64,000 bases of DNA from Zantedeschia hybrid cultivar (GCA_030544215.1 JARZZO010000016.1:31456001-31520000); one strand, 5' to 3'. Shown: positions 1-11,457, counted from the stretch's first letter. Made by a program: numbers and translations. The notes: generated by a model not told the origin, from the letters alone.

Positions 1-24
1 AGCATTGTACGAATGAAGGATTAT
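1..24 (+). repeat. Stub of the element C 5' LTR, left of insertion A
   Basis: These bases match the internal LTR sequence at about 34419-34441 and 59262-59284. The last five bases, attat (20-24), are repeated at 21252-21256, right after element A, and form its target-site duplication. The rest of this LTR continues at 21252. Confidence 0.85.
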
Positions 25-763
25 TGTGAGTGCTTAGAATGATTGTGTGATTAACATAAAAAATCTATGTTGTTTAGGTGCAAAATAAACCTATTAAAAA
101 CAGAAACTACGTGAAGTGATCGCCAGAAACTTTTAACTAAAAAGTTTCAAAAGAAGTTTTTGATTGCCTACCTGTTTAAACGCGGAAGATATTGAGCTCT
201 TGATTCCTCTCCTTCAGCCGGCTGAAGAAAGAGAGCCCTTTCTTTGTTCTTTGTTCTTACTGTTGAATTTGAAGTTGAGGTTGAGGATCGTCCAGAGATT
301 CTTGTGACTTTGTGCTTGATTTACTCCTTTTTATTCTCCTTTTGTTGAGTGCAGCAGAAATAGAAAGAAAAGAAATGAAGAAACAATGATGAGAACTTTA
401 AGCAAGAATAGTATCTATTCTAATCATGATGTTAAACATGCAATTAAACAGCAAACTTACTTGTTGAGTGGCTTTTAAAACCCCTTAATCAAATAGGTTT
501 TGAAAAGAATGATGTTGTGGTGTGTGTTGCATGAAGTGAATGATGAAGAATGTAGAACTAAATAAAATGAATGCAGAAAATAAAGACTTATGCCCAATGG
601 TTGAATTCTTGAATGGATGAAGAATCTTGAAAAGGACGCCGACTTCTGGAAATGGCAGCGCTTCGACATTCCGACGTTGTTACTTCGATCTTCAACTCGC
701 TATTGCTCAATGATAATCAACTCAAGATTACGCTTAACATTTTTTTAACTCTTCAAGATGTAA

Positions 764-773
764 GGTATTTATA
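764..773 (-). promoter_or_regulatory. TATA box of the element A LTR (left copy)
   Basis: The minus strand reads TATAAATACC here, about 585 bp into the LTR. The four U3 palindromes lie roughly 105 to 400 bp upstream. The same box is at 20657-20666 in the other LTR and at 38437-38446 in element G. Confidence 0.7.
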
Positions 774-873
774 GGCTTCTTCTGCGTCCGCGATTTACAT
801 AGAAAAAATCTAAGATTTATCCATCTTAACCCATAGATAAATACAGATTAATTCATCTTTATCTGTAATTATC

Positions 874-1170
874 TAAAACGCGTCTACATGTGCTGACGCC
901 TTTCAGATTAATTAAGATAAGGATAAACATCCGGGAAAACTTATCTTTATCTGTATTAGATAAAACGCGTCTACATGTGAAGACGTCTTTTACACTAATT
1001 AAGATAAGGATAAACATCCGGAAGAGAAGTAGAAATAGCTTAGGAAACCTAAAACGCGTCAACGCTTACAGACGCCGTTTAGCTAATTAATCAACTGATT
1101 AAAATTCAAATTTAAACGTTAAAATAAGAATAAATTCTAAATGGCGTCCACACAGCTAGACGTCTTTTAG
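874..1170. repeat. Four interrupted palindromes (GCGTC-N10-GACGC) in U3 of A, left LTR
   Basis: GCGTC half-sites begin at 880, 967, 1056 and 1144, each followed by exactly 10 bases and then GACGC or GACGT, with A-rich and T-rich outer flanks. Spacing is 87, 89 and 88 bp. The first two intervals share duplicated sequence (around gataaggataaacatccgg), so the array partly arose by tandem duplication, but the 10-base spacers differ. Confidence 0.85.
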
Positions 1171-1358
1171 ACTTCTTCATATTTTAACTGAAATTCGAGT
1201 TAAAATCAATTTAATTGATTAACTTAAACATGTCTGTTAAACCCGACACTCAAAAAGATCAATAAAAATTAATCAATGATTAAATATCAGACCATTCTGA
1301 GGCATTATTATATGATATGAAATTTACTCAAAATGATGTCAAAATTAGCGTGTCTACA

Positions 1359-1375
1359 GCTGCCTCACCTTGACA
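1359..1375 (-). other. Polypurine tract candidate of element A
   Basis: Read on the minus strand, a purine-rich stretch (AAGGTGAGGCAGC) abuts the start of the 3' LTR, where plus-strand DNA priming would occur. It is not a pure purine run, so the exact limits are uncertain. Confidence 0.5.
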
Positions 1376-2548
1376 TCGTCTTTGCAAGGGAGTGAAATGA
1401 AATGGAATGTACTGAAAAGGTGATGCCAAGGTGTGATGAGACACGCTCTTAACATCACATGATTGGAATTTTTCTCAAAATCATCAATGAAGATAGCTCA
1501 AGAAGATCAATGGAATCAATCATGTCTGGATGAGGTAGACAAGGAAATAAAATAAGGTCGATCAACCTCCTCGGAGTGGGAAGTACCCCAGGTCATAGAC
1601 ACTGCAGGTTTCATCATGGGGAGCGTTTGCCAGCCAATGTGGACGTGCTGCAGCCATGATGGATCTTAAAAGAAAACAAGAATTATTAGATAAAGAATCC
1701 AAGAAAGAATAGAATTCTAAGGATATCTTCAAGCGAACCTCAAAGATAATCAAGATACTCAATTCATAATGGAATATTTCATATCATGTTGAGATTATTT
1801 GATTAATGGTCTGAAACTTAATCAATAATTAATCCTTATCACAATGATTTCAAAGTCCTATATGATGCATGCTGGGCTAAAAGAAAAATATAAAGTCAAA
1901 TAAAATATAAATTAATCAAGGATAATATTGTTAAATTGTCATTAATGAGTCAAGATACAAATTCTTGTAATTCAGTGCTAAGCCGAAGCTCGTTTATCCA
2001 CGCACCATTTCACAAAAGTGGAACTATCGTCCTCACTAATTAACAATCCAACGGCCTATCCGTGCGATTAAGAATTCTCTGGAATTATCACTGTTTTTTT
2101 TTTGAAGGGGAACTCAAATTCCAGTTTCATCAAAACCACAAGGTCCTTGATATGCTCTAATAAATATTTAACATATAATAATGCAAATGATTTACAATGG
2201 AATAAGTACAAGGATAGAAATAACCGTCTTTTTAGCCACGGTCAGGACTCCCACAGTGGGATCTTCTTGATATTTTGAATTCTCTTCTTGAATTTCCTGC
2301 AATCAAAATTATTAATAATTCCAAACAAATATTCAATTTAAGCATAAAAAACCACAGAATTTCGGGTAAATCACAGAAAGGCTGAAACGCGTCGTGTCGA
2401 GCAGATGCCATTTAATGTTGAAACGCGGCTGTTCTCCTCGACGCCTCACAGAAACAAGTTTCTGGTTGTTCTCTACTCGAATTCCAACTCTACTAATGCA
2501 CATCCCTTTTCCAATCCGGAAAAATCTTCCTAGGATCGCAATTCCTTC
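1376..2548. other. Non-coding 3' part of element A interior
   Basis: I see no supportable gene on either strand. The stretch is AT-rich with short homopolymers and separates the 3' LTR from the promoter of the first antisense gene. It holds the two interrupted palindromes at 2384-2450. Confidence 0.6.
2384..2450. repeat. Two interrupted palindromes upstream of antisense gene 1
   Basis: GCGTC at 2389 with a 10-base spacer before GATGC, then GCGGC at about 2426 with a 10-base spacer before GACGC. Both are slightly degenerate. They lie about 100-160 bp upstream of the TATA box at 2549. Confidence 0.7.
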
Positions 2549-2558
2549 TATATAAATA
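2549..2558 (+). promoter_or_regulatory. TATA box of antisense gene 1
   Basis: TATATAAATA lies 132 bp upstream of the ATG at 2690, a normal distance for a plant promoter with a 100-nt leader. It points away from the retrotransposon's own transcription, so antisense gene 1 appears to have a dedicated promoter. Confidence 0.65.
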
Positions 2559-2689
2559 CCCTTAGATTGTTCCTAAGCAATCCTACCATAATCCAAAGAT
2601 CCTAGGTTGAGTTATCTTGTAAAGTTTCAAGGTTTCTTCAAAGTTTTAAGGTTTCCAAGCTTCAAGGAGGAAGAACTCCGAAAAAGAGG

Positions 2690-4106
2690 ATGGATTCTTC
2701 AAACAAGAGGATGAAGATGTCCCTAGAGAAGTTCTCCGACGTGGAAAATCACCTCAATGGAAGAGATCCTAATCTTCAAGTAAGTTAAATCAACTTCCCT
2801 TCAATTCTTGTTCTTGTTCTTCATGTTCTTCGTGATCTTCATATTCTTTATGATCTTCATCATGTTCTTCATTATATTCTTCAATCCTTCCTTTTGTTTT
2901 CAGAATTATCCCATGTTTCCTGGCCCAAGGAAGTTCACCTCTCTCCCTTGGATTCGTAAACTTGCAAAAAGTGTTAAGCTTTCCATACAAGTGTTCATAT
3001 CCAAGTGAAATCTTCAAGGTCTTGTGGTGCTTGCCAAAAATTACAAAAGTACGAACGTAGATTGGGCGGCTATGGGTGCCTTGATCGAGTGGTGGCATCC
3101 CCAAACTCATACGTTCTTCTTCCAAGACTTCGAGTGCACAATCCTTTTGGAGGAGGCAGAGCTTCTATTGGGTCTCCCAAAGACCAAAGATAACAAAGAT
3201 AAGATAGTTTTGATAAGAGAGAAAATCACCGGTCAACAATTATTGACATCAATTATGAAGGATCCTTCAGAAGCTAAAGGATGCCTTACCAAGAAGGAGA
3301 TCAATCTTGCAAAGCTCGCTGAGTGGACTCTATATGAAATTGATGATCTAAGGGAGGATGAAGCGGAGGATGTGACGAAAGCTTTCGTTACATGCCTTGC
3401 CGGTGCCTTGTTCTTCCCTGCGCAGGATAACATCTTGGAAGATGATCAAGTTAGTGCCATCTGTGCAATCTTCGAAGGTAAATCCATTAGCACTGCACTT
3501 TTGGCATATCTTTATAGCGGGCTTTCTGCTGCATCTGTGGGTCGTCCCCCCTATGGGTGCATGTTACTCTTTGCTCTGTGGGTTGAACTTCACTTCAAGT
3601 TTGAGTACAGCAAGAAAAGGCCTCTGAATCCATCTCAAATCTTCTTGAATAGTCCAATTCATTGCATTGCTAACATTGTCAAGTTCAATGAGCACATGGT
3701 CAACAAGGTTCCAAAGCTCAAGACCCGGGCCGACTGGAGAGAGTATTTGAAGCTCATGACGTCCGACATATTCGACTCATCTCCGCTCGCTCTTGTTGGA
3801 AAGCCTATTTGGGTACGCCGTGCAGCAGGAGCAGATCTCAAGTTGATTGGAGCCACCGAGTTCGTGTTATACAATCCCCATCGGTGCCTTACTCAACTTA
3901 GCTTGGGCCGTCGTGAATTCCCTGAGTTCTCTCCCACATCTCCAATCAAGAAGCGTGACTTGGAATCCGACGAAGATTATGAAGCCATACAAATCATCAC
4001 TACTTTGTGGAACCTTGGCTTTAGTTATCGTGTAAAATCCTCTAAAGATAGAGATAGAGGATTAAAATTTCCTTATCTTAAAGGTCTTCATGAAATTCTT
4101 CCTTAA
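2690..4106 (+). CDS. Antisense gene 1 of element A: DUF7745/plant-mobile-domain-like protein
   Basis: This gene lies on the strand opposite to gag-pol. Exon 1 is 2690-2779 (30 codons, ending at a GTAAGT donor) and exon 2 is 2904-4106, after a pyrimidine-rich tract and CAG; both are in phase 0. One in-frame TGA (3006-3008) interrupts exon 2; the frame is then open for 366 codons, with the first ATG after it at 3072. The protein has the pattern L-EWWHPQTHTFFF-LLEEAELLLGLP, typical of the DUF7745/PMD-type proteins found in plant transposons. It has no known enzyme motif and a molecular role is not established. The TGA may be a real break, or translation may begin downstream. It is related in plan to the second antisense gene but very diverged. 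Confidence 0.7.
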
Positions 4107-4154
4107 ATGTCCTCTTTCTCTTTTTCCTTTTTGATGTAATAAAAGATTTCATTG

Positions 4155-4160
4155 AATAAA
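4155..4160 (+). terminator. Poly(A) signal of antisense gene 1
   Basis: AATAAA lies 49 bases after the stop codon, in AT-rich sequence with T-rich stretches around it. With the TATA box and intron it makes this a complete transcription unit in antisense orientation. Confidence 0.6.
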
Positions 4161-4277
4161 GAATGACTTTTCATGCCTTAAAATCTTTCCTTAACTTTCT
4201 GTGATGTGCACATGATTTTTCCTTAAGTAAAGACTGGATTTTTCCTGAAAATTTGGCAATTCGGGTTCTGTTAAATG

Positions 4278-4632
4278 TAAAACGCGTCCACTCAGAAAGA
4301 CGCCTTTCAATCATAATTCCTTTTCCAGAAATTCAATTTAATCCTCAAAACCTGATTTAAATGTTAAATTGCGTCTACAACCATTGACGCCTTTCAACTC
4401 TCTCTCCTATTTTTTTTCAGGATTCTGCCATTAATTCCGTGATTAATCCCCTGAAACGCGTCTTTAAGTTAAGACGTTTTTCATCATTTTCCTCTGTATG
4501 GCTCTGACCAGAATTGGCGGTAATCTGAAACGCGTCACGACATGTAGACGTGTTTAACACTTTTCAAACAGCTGTCCTTGCCGCCTCAACTTATGCGCCC
4601 TAAAATGCGTCTGTCTGAGTAGACGCCTTTTA
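4278..4632. repeat. Five interrupted palindromes between the two antisense genes
   Basis: GCGTC half-sites begin at 4284, 4371, 4458, 4532 and 4607, each with a 10-base spacer before GACGC, GACGT or a near match. Spacing is 87, 87, 74 and 75 bp. They fill the DNA just upstream of the second antisense gene. Confidence 0.82.
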
Positions 4633-4762
4633 ACCTTTCCTTTACAGACCTACGAAGGCCCCCCTTTCTCCCTTACTTTTCTCCCAAAAACCCTATCTCC
4701 TTACCGGCGGCGATTTCGAACTCCGGCGATCTCTTTCCCTAAAAACTCTTCCTTCTCGAGCT

Positions 4763-4945
4763 ATGGAACGCGGTGAGGGCTCAAGGAAGACTAAGACCCT
4801 AGCCAAGAGGCGGCGAAGGCACGAAGAAGAAGCCCCCAAGGAGATTCCGGCGGTGCTAGCCGAAGCCGCGGCGTTTTTGGAAGAAGAGATCCCTCCACCG
4901 GCGCCCGTGGCAATGGAAGAAAGAGAGGAGGGCGACCTCCACACG
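4763..4945 (+). CDS. Candidate first coding exon of antisense gene 2
   Basis: An ATG opens 61 codons ending exactly at a strong donor (ACG|GTAAGC). The peptide is highly charged, with a basic cluster (KRRRRH) that could be a nuclear localisation signal, followed by an acidic, proline-rich stretch. The donor is phase 0, but no phase-0 acceptor before 5237 keeps the next exon open; the likely acceptor at 5233-5234 would need one extra base. Either there is a one-base indel or this exon is not part of the mature gene. Confidence 0.45.
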
Positions 4946-5023
4946 GTAAGCTCTCTATGTGATGAATGAGATGAAAAAAGAGGGAAAAAACAAGATTTTT
5001 CAAGAACCCGGAATCGGGTCTTG

Positions 5024-5170
5024 AAAGGCGTCTAGACCAGGCGTCACCATGATTTGATGTCCTTCAAGATCAATTCCAAATTTTTAATTAGGCAGAAAAT
5101 AATTTTGAATTGCGTCAGGGCGTGTGGACGTGTTTTGAAAAACGTCTGTGTGTGCTGACGCCTTTCAAAA
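5024..5170. repeat. Interrupted palindromes in the first intron of antisense gene 2
   Basis: One degenerate site begins at 5028 and two good sites at 5112 and 5142, exactly 30 bp apart, so the right flank of one serves as the left flank of the next. The spacers are again 10 bases. Confidence 0.7.
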
Positions 5171-5236
5171 CAGAAGTGATTTTCCTGTTTTTATTCATTA
5201 CTGACCCTATTTTTATGTTTTTATTTGCTGGGAGTG

Positions 5237-7613
5237 ATGAGGGCCAAAATCTCATGGGACCTTGTGATAGGGGCTTATAAAGGGCTCTCGGATTTCCAGA
5301 AGGCGCGCCTGCGCCGGATGGGGTTCGGCGAGGTATTAGATATCGAGCCATTTTGGCTCGATTTGGTCCTCCTGCAGGTGCTGCGGGAGAGGTGGCATGC
5401 GGAAAGCCGTGCTTTCCTAATGCCGTGGGGACATATGGTCCCCACCCTAGAGGATGTGGCCAGGATTACTGGCCTCAGGGTAGAGGGTCGACCTATGAGT
5501 GGGGTTACTTACCCCAACTATCAGGGATTGGCAGAGGCTCTATTAGGGATAGAGGTGTCCAGCTTAGGTAGGGAGTCTAGGATGGTTCCTAGGGTGGAGG
5601 TAGAGGCCGCCTTAGGTCTAGATGACTCCCGGCGTCGGTCTGACGAGACCCGGGAGGAGTTTAGGGATAGGTTAGCTGAGTCATCTTCTGCCGTCTATTG
5701 TAGCGACCCGAGTCAGGTGGAGGAGGTAGATAAGCAGCTTAGGGTCTTTCTAGTTTTCTTCTTTAGTCGGTTGCTCTTCGGTACGAAGGGCGACCACATC
5801 GACTGTAGATTCCTATATATGTTAGATGACTTAGATAGTTTAGGAGAGTACGCGTGGGGTGCGGCCCTTCTGGCCCATCTCTTTGCCGATCTGTCTGCGG
5901 TCACGCCGGACCGTGAGACCACTGTCAGCGGGGTCTCGCCGTTCCTTCAGGTATTAAGTTGTTTCATTATTTGTTCATGATATGAAATATGATATAATGC
6001 TTTTTCCTAACTTATATGTTCATGAATGCAGGTGTGGAGCTACCATTACTTCCCGCTCGGCAGAGTGCGGATCGCGAGACCCAGCACCGTCCCATTGGCC
6101 TGCCGTTGGCAGCCGATCGTGGACACGGTTCCTCAGCACCACCAGCTGATGGCCCTCCGCCGTCAGTTCCTGGATTACCCAGAGCTCCTGGTAAGTTTTT
6201 AACTTGTTCAATTTTATTAAATGCAATCTTTTATTCCTTAAATACAATTTATTTAATGAATGCACCTAATCTATATGCAGGTGATCTAGCGCCCGTACCT
6301 TGGTATGGGCGAGGAGGGTCAGCCGTGGGTGACGGCTGGCAGGAGGAGGTTCGGCAGGCAGATGTGGCTGCACTGCATGAACGAGATCGAGCCCCTCCGC
6401 CTCCAGCTCGTGATAAGGACATTGGGCCTCCATCAAGAATGGATTGATGAGGAGGTCCCGAAGGGTGTCGAGAGGAGCATGAGGGGCAAGCAAGCCCTCA
6501 CAGATTGGCGTGCCAAGTTCCCGGAGCAGTACGAGGACTGGCACCGCCGAGGCGTACGGGTGGAGTCCCGGGCGGAGAGTAGCGAGGCCTACCTCCAGCA
6601 GTACCGGGCCCCCTACGCCGATCAACTTCGGCTCCTCCGACCACTCGATGTAAGTATGCATTTATGCGTCTTTGATTTTATTATCTTGATTTATGTTTGT
6701 GAATGAATGTATGTATATGTGATATGCAGGATGTACATGACGCGGTCATCATCGACTTCCGGGCCCGCCTACATGATGCGGACGCCCAGCTAGAACAAGT
6801 CCAGAAAGAGTTATTTGACCTGGTATGTATGCATGCATGTTTTAATTAATTAATTGTTTTGGCGATTGACACTGGCAGTGGTCTTTTGGTGCAGCGAACC
6901 GTCTACACCCAGGCGGCTCCCCCTTCCTTCGGAGCTTCATCTTCTTCCTCTGCTGCTCATGATGCCGCTCTGGCTGACCTTCAGAGTCAGCTCGCCTCTG
7001 CCATCCATCGAGCTTCTCTTGCAGAGGAGGACCGGGCTGCTCGGGTAAGTTCTTCGACTTTTCGAATTTTGATTTTGATTACTTAATTGATTGCCTTGAG
7101 CTAAGAATGACTTCCCTTCAGGTTGCTGAGCTTCAGGAAGCCCTTCAGAGGGCTGAAGCGGAGCTGGAGCGTTCTCGTGCTGCAGCTGCTCGTGTTGAGG
7201 CCGATGCGGCGCGGATCCGGTCTCTGGAGGAGCAGGTGGCTCGACTATCAACTGGAGATCTTCCTCGAGAGCTTTCACACCTCCAGTCTCGACTGGGGTT
7301 CATCACCGAGGAGCGAGAGCGGGAGAGGCAGGAGCGACAGAAGATGGATTCAGAGATGGCCTCCCTCCGAGTTCAGTTAGGGATTGCTGAGCACGAGCGC
7401 CGGAGTGTGGAGGAGAGGTACAGGCGTGCTCGGCAGCGTGCCCAGGAGCAGGGTCTGACCAGTGCTTTTACTGCCAGTGTCGCCATGTCTTCTGGCCAGA
7501 CAGGGCCGAGCACGATGGGGCCACCTCCTCCTCCCAGCCGAAGACCAGCACCGGACGCACCTGACGAGGCCCAGAGCCAGCTCGATGAGGGCGGAGGGGA
7601 GAGCCAGCCTTAA
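5237..7613 (+). pseudogene. Antisense gene 2 of element A: plant mobile domain plus coiled-coil protein, six exons
   Basis: Exons are 5237-5950, 6032-6190, 6281-6649, 6730-6822, 6895-7044 and 7122-7613. All five introns are short (72-90 bases), GT-AG and phase 0. The product would be about 658 residues. The first three exons encode a plant mobile domain (WDLVIGAY, RRMGFGEVLDI, LRERWHAESRAFLMPWG, TLEDVARITGL), as in host MAIN/MAIL proteins and transposon-borne copies. The last three encode a long charged coiled coil (about 6730-7480) and a Pro/Ser-rich tail. One in-frame TAG at 6287-6289, probably replacing Trp, breaks this copy. It runs opposite to gag-pol; the start used is the first ATG after the likely acceptor. 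The function in the element is unknown. Confidence 0.8.
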
Positions 7614-8895
7614 GGGCTTATGTATCTTCTTTTCTTTTCATGTATCATGTACAAAAACACCTTTTGATGATATACATGAAACTTTTGGCTCCAATCTTGT
7701 GTTCCTGTGTATCCTGTACATCACTTAACAAACAGATTAAGTATCTATTTAGGCTTAGCCCCTTGCCTGACCAAATAAATGGTCAATTAATTTTTCCTTC
7801 AATAAATGGTCAAGGGGCATAGCCTTTATTAACAAAGGTAATGAGAATAATCAAACTTAAGCAAAATGCAACATGCAAGCAAACAGATGCTTACTGAAAA
7901 TAAAAGAAATGAAACACACTAAGTGCAACAAGCAAATGCTAAATGAAATATTTTTGTTGTTTCGAAATATTCATTTTTGTTTGGGTGTTGAAATATATGT
8001 TTTTTTTTAATTTTGACATATGTATTTTTTTTTGAATTTTTGACATATGTATTTTTTTTTTATTTTTGACATATCAATTTTTTTTAGATTTTTGACATAT
8101 GTATTTTTTTTTTTTTTGACATATGTATTTTTTTGGATTTTTGACTAAAAGATCAGCATAGTACTTAGATCAAAAGATCATATTCATTTATTAACTTAAT
8201 TCTCAAATTGTTCTTTAACAACTTAACTTAAAACCCATCGTGTTTGAATTTGTGTTTCCATTCGTGATCCCATTTGATGATTTGATCCTTAGTCAATCTA
8301 AGCCATTCCTTAAGTTTGGAGTACACCTCTTTAGAAGGAAAAGAAGAATAAGTTTAGAAAGCCTATGAGAAGGTTCCGGAGACCTAAAAAGATGTTCCTT
8401 TCCTACCCTAATATCCGTTGGGGTTCGGTCATTTTCTTTCCGGGGTATTTATCGACCTTGCGTTCCCTTTCGTTTCATTTCATGGCCTTGATGTAACGTT
8501 TGTAATGTAATGGCCTTTCGATTTGAAATTTGGATTTTGCCTTTTGCTTTTGTTTTTCTATTCTTTTCTTTGAGACGGATCTCCCCCTTTTTTTTTATGA
8601 CGGCCTCCTACTAAGATGGTGGGTATTCTTGGTAGTCTATTCTAAGTCTCGTTTCGACATTATGGGCCGAGTATAAAACAGAATTTTTGCTTTAAAATGA
8701 ATGATTTGTACTTTACCCTTTCGGTCAAGCTTCGGTATTCTTTAAGACTTGGCATCTCCTGTTACTCACGAATCAAACGTGTCAGTGTGTGTAGTAATGT
8801 ATTTGAAGTTAAATTATCCAGACTAATAAAGAAATTCGAGTTTATAAACTTTCTGATTCCACTGGTCTTTGTACCATACTGATCGATTCTTTAAC
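7614..8895. other. Convergent region between antisense gene 2 and the integrase end
   Basis: The antisense gene ends at 7613 and the polyprotein, running the other way, ends at 8896. No complete gene is supported. A short minus-strand open tail ending at a TAA (8228-8230), including EWLRLTKDQIIKWDHEW, is open for about 38 codons but unrecognised. The T-rich tandem repeat at 7990-8144 lies here, plausibly in the overlapping 3' ends of the two transcripts. Confidence 0.55.
7990..8144. repeat. Tandem repeat of T-tract plus GACATATGTAT
   Basis: About six degenerate units of roughly 25-30 bases, each a run of 7-15 T followed by TTTGACATATGTAT, with the palindrome ACATATGT at the core. It sits where the sense and antisense transcripts of element A converge. 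Confidence 0.75.
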
Positions 8896-11457
8896 CTAAG
8901 GGTAGTATTTCTTAAGATGTAAGCCATTCCAGGGATGATTTAGCTCTTCTCCTTCTGCATTAACAAGACGATAAGCATTACCAGGAAAAGCGTGCGATAC
9001 AACATAAGGTCCCTCCCAGTTGGGTTAGAGCTTAGAACGCGGACCACCAGGTTTTATAAAAATCCTTTTGACGACCATTTCACCGACTTTGAACTTACGT
9101 TCAATGACTTTCTTTTGATAAAAACGTGCTAGTCTATTTTGATAAACTTTTGCATGATTAGCAGTTGACCATCTTTTCTCGCCTAAGAGTTCCAATTGAG
9201 CAAGGAGTACTGAACGATGTTCATCAATGAAAAATTCCTTATTCAATTGTACTCTTAATGACGGTATGAGGATCTCATATGGAACTACCGCCTCCATTCC
9301 AAATGTTAAGGAATAAGAAGTTTACCCAGTGGGCGTGCGGATTGAAGTTCGGTAGGCCCATAGAGCCTCAACTAATTTTTCTGGCCAGTCTGCGAATTTA
9401 TTAGATTTGCACGTCTTTTTGATGATTTTTATCAAAGTCTTATTTGTTGTCTCTGCTTGGCCATTGCCTTGCAGATAATAAGGAGACGAATGATGCAATA
9501 CAATTCTGTACCTGTTGCAGAGGTCCTTCAATTCTTGTGACACGAACTGCAGTCCGTTGTCGGTGACGATGGTGCTTGGAATTCCAAATCGGGTGATGAT
9601 GTTCTTCATGATGAACTTGCAGACGGTTGATGCTTTGATCTCCACGTATGCTTCAGCTTCTGCCCACTTGGTGAAGTATTCCGTTGCCGTGAGAATGAAA
9701 GATTTTTGCTTGATGCCGGAATCTGGATTACCAAGGGGTCCAATAATGTCGAAAGCCCACATGGAGAAAGGCCATGGGGAAGAAACAGGATGGAGTGAAG
9801 ATGCAGGAGAATTAATTTTGTCGGCGTGAAGTTGACACTTAGCACACCTACGGACATATCCTACACAGTCTTCTTCCATGGTTGGCCAATAAAATCCTTG
9901 TCTAAGGATCTTCTTTGCTAGCATCTGTCCATTGACATGGCCACCGCAAACTCCACTATGAGCTCCTTCCATAACCTTCCAAAGCTCATCTTCGTCTAGA
10001 CATCTTAGAAGAACTCCATCAAAACCTCTCTTGTACAATGCTCCTCCAACTAGGGTGTATCGTTGAGCAATTCTCCTGATAGCTCTCTTCTCTTCAGTTG
10101 TAGCTTCCTCAGGATACGATTGGTCTTCACAATATTTAGCAATCTCATAATACCATAGCTTCTGTTCATCATCCATCTCTTCTAACAACTCCATTAACAT
10201 GATTTCTCTCTTTTCTACAATATCTCCGTCTCTGACTTTCTTCAGCAGCTTCTCCTTAGTTCTAAGAAATGAAGGGTCTTTCACGGCGGGTGAAAGACGC
10301 CTATGAATTATGATTGATTCGGATTGCTTGCTGATTGGAAAATCAAGAGAAGATGCCAATGAAGCTAGAGCGTCAGCTAAGATGTTCTGATTCTTAGGGA
10401 CATGGACAAAGATCAATTTCGTGAAAAGCTTTGAGTAAGCAGAAGTAAGTTCTTGATAAGGCTTGAGCTTGGGATCAAGAGTTCGATACTTGGTCAGCAC
10501 TTGGCGAAGAATTAATTGGCTATCACCCATAATCCTGAGTTTGGTGGCACCATGAAAATGAGCAGCCTCGAGGCCAGCAAGAAGTGCCTCGTATTCAGCT
10601 ATATTGTTAGTGACTGGAAAATCAAGCTGAAAGGCTTGGGGAATGGTGACACCTTCAGGTGATAACAGAACGATACCGATCCCCTTTCCATGAGAATTCA
10701 GAGCTCCGTCAAAATGCAGAGTCCACATATCATCTCTGATTTGATTTACAGACATCAGTTCCTCATCTGGAAACTCTGATCGCACTGGATCAAATCGAGG
10801 AAGGGGATGATGAGCGAGATGTTCTGCTATGGCATAGCCCTTGATCGCTTTTTGCTGGATATAAATGATATCGAATTGAGATAGAAAGCTTTGCCATCGC
10901 GCTAACCTATCAGTAAGAACAGATTTCTCCAGAAGGAATTCGATCATATTCATCCTAGCGATGAGATGGACTTCATGGGCCAGAAAATAATGCTTTAATT
11001 TCTGCACAACCCAGACCAATGCTGCACATGTTTTCTCCATCGCTGTATATCTCTGTTCAGCGGGGTTGAGAAGTTTAGAGAGATAGTAGGCTGCCCACTC
11101 TTTTCCTTCTTCATCCTCTTGTGCTAGGACAGCCCCCACAACATCATCCAGAACTGAAATATAAAGTATCAACGGTTTGCCTGGAGATGGTGGTCTCAAA
11201 ACAGGAGGACTTGCTAAATAGTTCTTTAATCCATCGAATGCCTCCTGACACTTATCGTCCCAATCAAATTTGACTCCCGGCTTGGTAAGCTCGTAGAACG
11301 GCTTACACCTTTGTGAGTGCTGGGAGACAAAACGGCGAATAAATTGCAACCTCCCGATTAATCCTCTCAGCTCCTTCAAGTTTTTGGGAGGTGGCATTTC
11401 TCTAATAGCCTTCACCTTATTGGGATCGATCTCAATTCCCCGTTTGCTGACGATGAA
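8896..11457 (-). pseudogene. RNase H and integrase of element A
   Basis: Read on the minus strand after the RT: the RT connection (LRGLIGRLQFIRRFVSQH), an RNase H domain with a second RNase H-like region (FDGALNSHGKGIGIVLL, ILADALASLAS) as is usual in the Tat group, then integrase with an HHCC finger (HSGVCGGHVNGQ...CAKCQ) and a DDE core (AFDIIGPL, TDNGLQF, GNGQAE), ending near a KKYYP tail at 8896. Nonsense codons at 9322-9324 (TAA) and 9025-9027 (TAA) interrupt an otherwise continuous frame. Integrase inserts the element's cDNA into nuclear DNA; the catalytic triad is intact before the first stop. Confidence 0.88.

Larger units (their letters stand above)
25..1358 (-). repeat. 3' LTR of element A (left copy)
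   Basis: The LTR starts with TGTAGACACG and ends with CACTCACA when read on the minus strand, and is paired with 19918-21251 at equal length. U3 lies toward 1358, with a TATA box at 764-773 and four interrupted palindromes between them. The R/U5 part lies toward position 25. Confidence 0.93.
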
